DNA of 64,000 nucleotides from Pythium myriotylum. Lineage: Eukaryota > Oomycota > Peronosporomycetes > Pythiales > Pythiaceae. Below the pieces are notes generated by a model. It was given only the letters and a program-made list of their open reading frames with translations. It did no database searches and was not told where the DNA came from. The stretch is from assembly GCA_023091665.1 (NCBI GenBank), contig JALJCQ010000026.1, positions 496,001 through 560,000 of the forward strand. Direction: 5' to 3'. Both the position numbers and the translations under genes were made by a program. This document shows positions 1-7,075 of this stretch, one piece after another (position 1 is the stretch's first letter; each line of letters opens with the position of its first letter).

Positions 1-742
1 CCGTCGGGTCAAGCTGCCGATATATACAACAGAACATCATCCGCGCGCGCACAATGTGCGGGTCGGGCAGCTCTGGGAACCACGGGGCTTCGATCGATTT
101 GATCACGTGGAAACCAAATTTTTTACCCATGCTGTCTGTGCTTGTGCCGACAAATTCGAGCACGCACACATCCCGGTTGCTGATGAGGTTGCCACCTGGT
201 GTTTCTGTGATCCGCCATTTGATGCCGAGGTATCGAAACGGGTCCTCGTCCGTTCCCGAGTCGATTGTGTGGAGAACAGCCGCGTCCAGGTGATGCTTGT
301 TCAGGAACGATGTCGTGATTCGCATCTCCTCGGTGGTTTTATGGTGCACTCCGTACAAGGCATCTTCCATGCTTCCCTCGATCTTCCCGATGGCCACGAC
401 CATGGGCACAGGCTTTTGTAGTCCCATCGGTTCCGCATTCGAGTCGCTTCGATAGTTATGCTCGCTGCTGTGCGCGCTGCCCGGGGACGGCGAGGCTCTG
501 GCGACCCCTTTGACTGTTCTCGCCACTCGCTTGTAGACTCGGAGGCGGTCCTTGGCCTTGACGAACTTCCATTTCTCTTCGTCGAGCTGACTGCGATCCT
601 GGTGGCGAAACTCGATCTCCTGTTCGAGTGTCTTGGCAACGATCTCGTTCGCAGTCGCACGGTACCCGGCGACCTCCTGGCGCGTGAGCGAGACTTGCGG
701 CAGGAACCGGTCAGGCAGTGGGAACGTCACGCCCGTCGCCAT
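1..742 (-). CDS. START-domain protein, 3' part cut by window edge
   Basis: The minus strand is open from an ATG at 742 to base 1 (about 247 codons) with no stop, so the C-terminus lies outside the window. The N-terminus (residues 6-12, FPLPDRF) and a charged helical stretch at about 40-70 resemble the start of the START/FYVE gene at 2507-4564. Residues about 165-200 contain a PGGN...ISNRDVCVLEF stretch that matches PGGG...IKHRDVLYLEY of that gene, a typical piece of the START-like lipid-binding fold of oomycete proteins. A FYVE finger could follow beyond the window. Lipid binding or membrane association is inferred from the family. The two genes are likely paralogues on the same strand with a membrane-protein gene between them. 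The reading is strong; the ligand is unknown. Confidence 0.8.
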   Translation of the reverse strand, partial: MATGVTFPLPDRFLPQVSLTRQEVAGYRATANEIVAKTLEQEIEFRHQDRSQLDEEKWKFVKAKDRLRVYKRVARTVKGVARASPSPGSAHSSEHNYRSDSNAEPMGLQKPVPMVVAIGKIEGSMEDALYGVHHKTTEEMRITTSFLNKHHLDAAVLHTIDSGTDEDPFRYLGIKWRITETPGGNLISNRDVCVLEFVGTSTDSMGKKFGFHVIKSIEAPWFPELPDPHIVRARMMFCCIYRQLDPT

Positions 743-1619
743 CGCGCGTGTGGGTGGTTCGTCTCCTCAAACGCAAAATGAAGGCTACTAACCGAAGTGT
801 TGTGTGGCGAGAAAAGATGGCGCTCGCCAAGTGATGACTCGGAGGGAGAGAGAGAGAGACATGGATGAAGCCAGAATGCCATCTCATTTCGCCCAGGCCA
901 CCTGGCTCGATTCTCAGAACGAGGTGAGACTGGGAGATGAACAAACTTTCCTTTTCGAAGCTGTGTCCTTTGGCACCCACCGTGAAATGGTACTTGATTG
1001 CGCTGTTCTGAATTAGGAAGGTCACCGTCGTCGTCACCACGGCTATTACGCAAGCCTCACGCGCAGGTGAGAAGCACAGGCGGATCACGCCGAGAGGCAC
1101 TTGAATGAGTTCGGTGACTGGTCACCAGTTCAATTCCACGAAGTCCCAAGTCTCCGAAAGTGAAGACTGTAGAGTACCAATTCGCTGAGGCGCAAAGTGG
1201 ATAAGAGTCAACTCGGGTTCGGAGCCTCTACGGGTGAGAAGCTAACGCTCCTATCCATGGGAAAGAGCATGATAAGAGTGTGCGAGTCGAGTGAGCAACT
1301 GTTGTTGCCGTTGGGAAGAGGCTGAAAAAAATAATGCTTTATCCGTGCCCAGTGGATAACAGTTGCAGTCCCCAAAAATTCAAAGTGCAATCGGACGAAG
1401 CAGCCTAAATCATGCGTCTCTATTATCTCGTCAGGATTCACTTGCATGTGATCACCGTAAACCGTCACTTTGGGTTCGCGATCGAACCAGACAATATTAG
1501 AAATTATGCTGGACACATTCAAGCGCTTGTCTCCAGTATCTGCTGGACACATTCGAGCGCTTTTCTGGTATGGGAAGAATCTGTCGATCGACGTCTGCCT
1601 CGGCTGCAGGTGGTGAGTT
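743..1619. other. Intergenic stretch with an unconvincing 155-codon ORF
   Basis: This stretch separates two minus-strand genes. A minus-strand ORF of 155 codons (1208-1675) runs through it but overlaps the 3' end of the membrane-protein gene. It carries QTSIDRFF, which looks like a PCNA-interacting PIP box, but the rest shows no fold I recognise and the match may be chance. I see no transposon ends or RNA gene here. Confidence 0.4.
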
Positions 1620-2303
1620 TTATACGATGAAGAGCGAGAGGTAAGAGTGCATGAACCAGAGATACCCGACGCCAAAGAGCACGCGCTGGACTTGCACGGG
1701 GAAGATGACGACCGCCTGCACGATCACGCCCCAGAACCACATGAACAGGTACGGGATCGTGAGCCACTTCCACACGGGCCACATGCCGAGCGTGAAGCTA
1801 TTGTCAACGAAACACGAACACGACAAAAAACGTTAGTTTTGACAGCCCACAGATTCCACGTGCCCATCAGTCGCCACGTACAAGAAGCCAGCGAGCACCA
1901 TCGAGAGCAGCATGCCGTGGGTCGACGTCTTGGCGCGTTTGTAGCTCACTTTCTCGCCGAGATACAGATTGCGGTAGATCTCGATGTAGCTGCCGAAGAG
2001 CACGACGAGCGAGCAGCTCGCGATGAAGAGGTTGACATAGGTGCGGTTGGCGTGGCGCGCGTAGAGCACTTCGTGCACGAACTGCGTCTCGACGAGCCCC
2101 AAGCACGCGACCGTGAAGAAGACCAGCGACCAGAAGCGGTCCACCAAGTACTGCACGCCGATCTCGATCGAGCTGCGACGGCGCGTCTCGCGGCCCAGCA
2201 GCGTCGCTGTGGGCGGCACCGACGGGTCCACTTCGTCCTGCGCGGCCTCCTGCACAGCTGCGGCCGGCCGGCGGCGCTCCTTGATCTCCTGCATCTCCAT
2301 CAT
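1620..2303 (-). CDS. Multi-pass membrane protein, one intron
   Basis: Two exons, 2303-1882 and 1797-1620, join to 200 codons including the stop. The intron (1881-1798, 84 bp) starts GTACGT, has a CTAAC branch-like site and ends CAATAG, typical of short oomycete introns; splicing is in phase 2. The start is the first of two adjacent ATG codons (2303); the frame stays open upstream but that part looks non-coding. The N-terminal ~50 residues are polar and charged (EIKERRRP...). Hydrophobic segments follow at about 60-80, 90-115, 125-150 and 155-195, the last ones tryptophan- and phenylalanine-rich, so about four membrane spans are expected. I do not recognise the family. The small all-membrane layout suggests an ER or organelle membrane protein, but that is inference. 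Confidence 0.7.
1798..1881 (-). other. Spliceosomal intron (84 bp)
   Basis: On the minus strand it reads GTACGT at the donor, ACTAAC about 45 bp further on, and CAATAG at the acceptor. Removing it joins two hydrophobic reading frames that otherwise end in stops. Confidence 0.75.
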
Positions 2304-2506
2304 CTTGGGTTGCTTTGTGTGTGGTCTCCAGACGAGTTGGTCGGAGAATTCTTCGCATTTTCGACCAATCCTTGATGGGTTTGGGTGATAGATGGCCTGT
2401 GATTGATGGAAATAGATCTTGACGGAGAGCGTGGATTGGCTGAAATATATTGAAATTCGAGGGGGGGGGGTACATGGGTTCACACCAAAACTGACGAGAC
2501 ATGGCC

Positions 2507-4564
2507 TCAGAAGTCGGGGCTCGGCCGTGGGAGCGGCGAGCTGCCCATGCGCTGCGGCGTCGTCGGCGGGTTCAGGTACATTTGGTTCTGCTGAGTCGTC
2601 TGGTACGTGGATTCGGCCAGGCGGCGAAGCTCCATCATGCGGGCGTAGAGCTCGTTCGGCGTCGACGGCTGCTGCCGGAACGAGCGGCTCGGCGTGATCG
2701 GCGGCGTCGTCGTCGGCGCCAATTGGCCTCGCAGGTCGTACGTTCGCGCGGGCGCCGACGCCGTGAACGACGGAGGAGACGCAGGCCCGACGCCTCGGTG
2801 TTCCGGCTGAGATCTAGTCGCAGATGAGCCGCTGCGGCTTCGCGGAGGGAGGTGGTCGTCGGGAAGCAGAACCAGCGCGCTCGCACTCTTTGTCGAGTGC
2901 AACGTGCGCGACTCGTCGAGACCTTGCGCCTTGGAGCTCGCAGGGAGCAACGTAATGCCTGAGCCCATTGAGCGATAGCTGGACGGCAGGTCAAACGAGC
3001 TTCGTCGAGAAAGAGCGATTTCCTCATCTGTCCCCGCGTCGCTTGAAGCTGTGCGAACAGCATGTATAGCCGTGCTATTGTTGAACTCGATCAGCGAGGA
3101 TTCGCTGGAAGATCTGGGGCGAGGAAGGCCCAGTGGATCGCTCGGGATGATATCCTTGGCAGAGTTTTGTCGGGAGAGGCTGGTTGTGATACTCATCTTC
3201 GAGGGCACACGATCCATGATGGGGCGGCTTCGATCCGCCGTGATCACGCACGTCTTGCAGCAGCCCACGCGGTGGAAGCGTCCGAGGATTCCCTCGGCAA
3301 TAAATATGCGCTTATGAATTTGGCACCGTGTGCAGGTCACCTGCCCACAGATGCTGCAGTCGACTAGCGAGACACCGTTGTAAAACTTCCGCTTCTGGTG
3401 GCAGAGCGAACAGGAGGTCGGACGATGGAGACGGTTGTACAGCTGGTCATCACGCGCCTGGCGATGCGACAGCACCATTTTAGTCAAGATCTTGCACTCA
3501 GCCAGATCTGTGACTTTCCCAACCATGAACATGGTCGGGCTCGTGAGAATCGACGTCAGCGGTCGGATAATCTTGCCCGCTGGCTGGAGCACGCCCGTCA
3601 TGAAGACCTCCATGATCACATCATTTTTCTGCCGCATCAAAATCGCAAACGACTGGACTGCGCGGAGGCAGTTGCGGTTCGTGAACTCGGGGAAGCTCGG
3701 CAGATCCACCGACTCGATCATCAGATACCCGAGCTCTTCGCCCGAGTTGGTCGTGGTGATGCCGCAGTACTCGAGGTACAGCACATCGCGGTGCTTGATG
3801 ATACGCCCTCCGCCAGGAGACTTTTTGACCATCCACTTGTACCCGAGAAACTGGAGAGGGGCGTCGGGCGTCGGGCCTTCGAGCTCGTTCAAGATGGCGC
3901 AATCAGCCACATCGTCGTGCAGGAACGACAACACAAGCGCGAGCTCGGGGTTATTCTTGGTGAGCACGGCGTAAATGGCGTTCTCGACGCGGCCCTTGAT
4001 CTCGCCCACGAGCAGCATCGACTTGAGCTTCTGCTTGCCCTCGACGAGCGCGGCGGCGCTGGCGCCGTCGATCGAGTAGTCTTCCCAGGCGTTGTTTTGC
4101 TGGGACGAGTCGTCATCGCTGTTGGAGAAGGATTGCGCCACGGAACTGTTGGGCTTGTAGCCGCCGGAGCCGACGTGGCGCTCGCGGAAGAGCTGGAGCG
4201 ACTCTTGCGTCGAGATGAGTTTCCATCGGCTCGGGTCCACGCGGCCTTGCTCGACGTCGCGGAAGTGGTTGTACTCGTCTATGGCGCCGAGCAGCATGCG
4301 CTCCATCTGCAGCTTGCGAGCCTGGCGTTCATGGGGCGTGACTTCAACGCTCGGCAGTTGGTCGCGCGGGACGGGGAAGTCGGAGCCCATGGCGAGAATA
4401 CCGGAGACCGTCGAGTCGATGCGCGAAGAGTGAGGACCACGCAGCGGGAAGTGGCTGGCCGATGTGGTCACGCGCGAGTCAGTGACAAGTGCCGCCTTGC
4501 TGATGGCGGCAGTTGCCAGGTGGCGCAAGTGAGACTCGTCTGACTGATTTAAGTTACGACTCAT
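2507..4564 (-). CDS. START domain plus FYVE-like zinc-finger protein
   Basis: A single 685-codon frame. Residues about 105-365 form a START-like lipid-binding region (PGGGRIIKHRDVLYLEY at about 250-266). Residues about 384-440 hold eight cysteines in four CxxC-type pairs (CSLC, CSIC, CTRC, CKTC), a FYVE-type zinc finger lacking the classical RRHHCR core, so binding to phosphatidylinositol 3-phosphate is not assured. The last ~240 residues are serine/proline-rich and low in complexity, with a short helical stretch (ELYARMMELRRLAE). Such START-FYVE proteins are abundant in oomycetes and are thought to act at endosomal or other membranes. Alignment with the neighbouring paralogue (MATGVTFPLPD against MGSDFPVPRD) suggests the true start may be the internal ATG at 4390; the longer span is given because the frame is open to 4564. 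Confidence 0.88.
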   Translation of the reverse strand: MSRNLNQSDESHLRHLATAAISKAALVTDSRVTTSASHFPLRGPHSSRIDSTVSGILAMGSDFPVPRDQLPSVEVTPHERQARKLQMERMLLGAIDEYNHFRDVEQGRVDPSRWKLISTQESLQLFRERHVGSGGYKPNSSVAQSFSNSDDDSSQQNNAWEDYSIDGASAAALVEGKQKLKSMLLVGEIKGRVENAIYAVLTKNNPELALVLSFLHDDVADCAILNELEGPTPDAPLQFLGYKWMVKKSPGGGRIIKHRDVLYLEYCGITTTNSGEELGYLMIESVDLPSFPEFTNRNCLRAVQSFAILMRQKNDVIMEVFMTGVLQPAGKIIRPLTSILTSPTMFMVGKVTDLAECKILTKMVLSHRQARDDQLYNRLHRPTSCSLCHQKRKFYNGVSLVDCSICGQVTCTRCQIHKRIFIAEGILGRFHRVGCCKTCVITADRSRPIMDRVPSKMSITTSLSRQNSAKDIIPSDPLGLPRPRSSSESSLIEFNNSTAIHAVRTASSDAGTDEEIALSRRSSFDLPSSYRSMGSGITLLPASSKAQGLDESRTLHSTKSASALVLLPDDHLPPRSRSGSSATRSQPEHRGVGPASPPSFTASAPARTYDLRGQLAPTTTPPITPSRSFRQQPSTPNELYARMMELRRLAESTYQTTQQNQMYLNPPTTPQRMGSSPLPRPSPDF

Positions 4565-5523
4565 TGCCGTGTCTTCGCGATTGGTGGAAAGACTCGAGTA
4601 TGCGGTCCACCATTGGCTCGAATACCGATATCGACCGCGCGCCGGATGAGATTTTCTTCGAGGGCAGCGGTATTACCAATGGATTGTTGGATTGCGAGCC
4701 GATCGCAGCCGCCGATGATGGCAGTCTGGGTCCTTCGATGTTGGGTGACAGGCGCCTCGCCAGCCGGTCGGCGTTCGCTGCATTGTGCTGGCAGCTTCTC
4801 AGACACCGCGAGACGAGCCGGGAGATCGGCATGACCACTGGCCTCTCGCGGCCATCGGAGACCGTGGGCCGCGGGCGATAGGTTCGGCGGACAATCTCAT
4901 CGAACCGCCTTCCACCCGAGCATAGGGAGACCCGACGAACAACCGAGTGGGAGAGTGCAGTGACCACTCATACAGGACGACCGTGCTGACGGCGACAACG
5001 ACACGCGTGTCGCTTGCCGAGAGAACGCGCGAGCGATCAACAAGAGCGGCGGACCAGGCTTTCCCACGGGCAGACGATGCCGCCGGTTCTTCCCATTGAC
5101 TTCCGGGAAGTCAAATGGAAGTCGACAACCGAGGAGTCGTCGTTGGGTCGGGGATTGCAGGGCGATTTTGTCAAACATGTACCTGCAAAACACGTTTTGA
5201 ATGTATTTTAATTTATGAAAACACATTTAAAAATGTGTTTTCATAAAACAGAATCCGTGAGTCAACCAAACCGAAAATCAATGATTTGTAAGGGTGGTCC
5301 TAAAACAAAAATCCTCATCGCTTTAGACTCGCGATCGAAGCATGCCGTTATAATGTTGGTCACTTTGTGAGTCTACAGAGCCATTTTCCCATTTGGGGGC
5401 ACGAACGACGATTTTATTCTTAGATGAACCTCACCGTCTCCTGAAACAGGGATTTTCCCGTAGAAACAATTTTACTTGTGGGCGGATTCTACTGGACGAC
5501 GGTCCAGAATACACTGGACGATA
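4565..5523. other. Upstream region of START-FYVE gene, no clear gene
   Basis: A minus-strand ORF (4967-4554, 137 codons) overlaps the first codons of the START-FYVE gene in another frame and has no recognisable domain. It is more likely 5' leader or promoter. Beyond 4970 the sequence becomes A/T-rich with a long palindrome at 5213-5246, then flanks the Crypton remnant. No other coding signal is visible. Confidence 0.4.
5213..5246. repeat. 34-bp near-perfect palindrome
   Basis: Arms 5213-5228 and 5231-5246 (16 bp, TTATGAAAACACATTT and its exact reverse complement) are separated by two A. It could be a folded-back MITE core, a terminator between the host gene and the transposon block, or a protein-binding site. 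Confidence 0.8.
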
Positions 5524-5534
5524 ATATTTGACAG
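5524..5534. repeat. Candidate Crypton terminal direct repeat, left copy
   Basis: ATATTTGACAG, identical to 15737-15747 in the same orientation. It lies 14 bp outside the recombinase stop codon. Confidence 0.4.
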
Positions 5535-5547
5535 CAATTTTAGTTTT

Positions 5548-5573
5548 TTATGGTTTATGTATTGTGGTGCTTT
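5548..5573 (-). pseudogene. Last codons and stop of the Crypton recombinase
   Basis: Once the gypsy element and one copy of its GCTTT duplication are ignored, the recombinase frame at 13421 continues here for six codons and ends at TAA (5550-5548). This fixes the order of events: Crypton first, gypsy second. Confidence 0.65.
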
Positions 5574-5909
5574 TGTAACGGGGTGTGCCCGTTACATGGT
5601 ACGGACCCATGTCATTGGCGTCCGATAGGAACATCGTGAACCCATCTGGTTGCGATGTCTCCTGATTGGATAATATCCTACGATATTATCCCGATTTCCC
5701 ACCAATCACGCCAGGGTCTTGTGATTGAGTGGATGGCAGAAATCCGAGGGCGGATCTGCGAGGTTTTATATGCAAAGAGTAGGTTTTTCTAGGTTTCCTA
5801 ATCCATAAATTCAGCTTCCCATTTGCCTGATTCAACACAAGTCTCTGTGTTGCGCGCTTCCTACACTGCTCAACAGTGTACGTGACGTAACGAGGACAGC
5901 CTCGTTACA
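5574..5909 (+). repeat. 5' LTR of the gypsy element
   Basis: 336 bp, TG...CA ends with 7-bp inverted termini TGTAACG/CGTTACA. It starts with a hairpin (arms TGTAACGGG/CCCGTTACA, 5574-5596) and ends with another (GTAACGAGG/CCTCGTTAC, 5887-5908). It contains ATTGG/CCAAT boxes, a TATA-like TTTATATGC at about 5765, and CTTCCCATTTGCC near 5815, which resembles the oomycete initiator. It differs from the 3' LTR at CTCAACA/CTCCACA and GAGGACA/GAGGTCA. Confidence 0.95.
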
Positions 5910-5911
5910 CC

Positions 5912-5923
5912 TGGTAGCACTTC
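5912..5923 (+). other. Primer-binding site
   Basis: TGGTAGCACTTC begins two bases after the 5' LTR. The first eight bases are complementary to a tRNA ending TGCTACCA, as in eukaryotic initiator tRNA-Met; the match beyond that is uncertain. Confidence 0.65.
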
Positions 5924-5941
5924 GAAGTCCGCCCAGCGACT

Positions 5942-7057
5942 ATGAATCCCCCTGCGCCGGAAACCCCTGGCGCGCAGGGTCGCCACGCCTCGCGTGAGAA
6001 CTTCCTCCACTTGAGTGAGCTCGAGTGGCAGGCTGTTCAGCGCATGGCCGCGACGGTGGGCGAAGCCGCCGTCGGCGCCATGCTACTCTCGCTCTCGCGT
6101 GATGAGCAGCACGCGAGTATCGCCCAGTTCATCCAGCATGAGCTGAACGAGGCGAGAGGGAGTCTTGCAGCTCTGCGCGAGCAGAGCGCTCAACAAGCAG
6201 CGTTGTTGAGACAGCAGTAGTCTGCTGCTGTGGCGGCAGAGCGGCCTCGACGCGTCGAGCCGTTGAAGATCGAGATCTCCAAGTACAAGGCTGACGGTGA
6301 CAGCCTGTTGCGTTGGTTCGTCGAACTCGACGATTCCATTGAAGCCCGTCGCATCGACGACGATGCGATGCTAGTGACCTACGCCATCTCCAACTTGGCA
6401 GGTCGTGCCAAGGTGTGGGCGCTCGGTCTCAAGTTGCACGATCCGTATTGCTTCGGATCATATGAAGAGTTCAACGTCAAGATCAAACAAGCGTTTGAGC
6501 CGCCTCGAGCCGAGTTCAGGGCTCGCGCTGAGTTCCTGGATCTCAGGCAAGGTAAGCGTGATATTCACGCTTACGCCCAGCACGCACGATACCTCGTGAG
6601 TTGCATCGTGGAGAATCCCATCGATGATCAAACGCAGGTTGCTGCGTTTATCAAGGGGCTCGAGGATGGGCCGATCAAGACCCAGATGTTCCGCCTCGAG
6701 TTTGATAAACTCGAGGACGCGATCTCGGTTGCTCGCCAAGAGGACTTCAGCCTGCGACAGGCTTATGTCCATTCTGCTGCTTATCGTCCGTCCAGACGAC
6801 AAGACTCAAGTGATCCAGAGGCCATGGATCTTTCCTACGCCGAGAGCGAGCAGCGCCCTCGCTTGGACAAACGATTGCAGAAATGCAATCGATGCCAGAA
6901 GACCGGGCATTACGCTTATGAGTGTAATGCTGCGCGCCCAGTGCCTCGCGGCAATGGACGCGGTCGCCACGTGGACAAGAAGGTCCAGTGGTCGGATCAA
7001 CACGCTGCGAAGAAACAGCAGCGTGATGATCAACAAAAAAACGGTCAGGGTCAGTAG
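5942..7057 (+). CDS. gag: Gag, with an in-frame TAG at codon 93
   Basis: One frame from ATG 5942 to TAG 7055-7057, interrupted once by TAG at 6218-6220 (context CAG TAG TCT). Both sides of that stop read as Gag: a short N-terminal region, then a retrotransposon-gag capsid-like domain (about residues 115-270, with WFVELDDSIEAR and ANVWALGL-like helices), a basic linker, and a CCHC zinc knuckle CNRCQKTGHYAYEC near residues 314-328. The knuckle binds RNA and the capsid part assembles particles. The TAG most simply arose from CAG by C to T change in a glutamine run; stop readthrough is the alternative. The 3' end carries a -1 frameshift signal for making Gag-Pol. Confidence 0.85.
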
Positions 7058-7075
7058 GGGCGGAGCGCCCTACTG
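7036..7075 (+). promoter_or_regulatory. Programmed -1 ribosomal frameshift signal (gag-pol)
   Basis: The heptamer A AAA AAC at 7036-7042 sits in the zero frame of gag exactly as X XXY YYZ. A 9-nt spacer follows, then a hairpin with arms CAGTAGGG (7052-7059) and CCCTACTG (7068-7075) that contains the gag stop codon. A -1 shift moves gag frame into pol frame, as observed. A second hairpin (arms CGTCAAGAG 7085-7093 and CTCTTGACG 7105-7113) lies just downstream. The same heptamer is used by known retroviral -1 sites. Confidence 0.8.

Noticed and set aside
1208..1675. 155-codon minus-strand ORF with a PIP-box-like QTSIDRFF
   Set aside because: It overlaps the end of the membrane-protein gene in another frame, and one short motif is not enough to support a gene.
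1647..2375. 242-codon plus-strand ORF
   Set aside because: It is antisense to the membrane-protein exons and has a shadow-like composition.
3398..4543. 381-codon plus-strand ORF opposite the START-FYVE gene
   Set aside because: It is a shadow of the strongly supported minus-strand gene, with low-complexity Arg/His/Leu composition.
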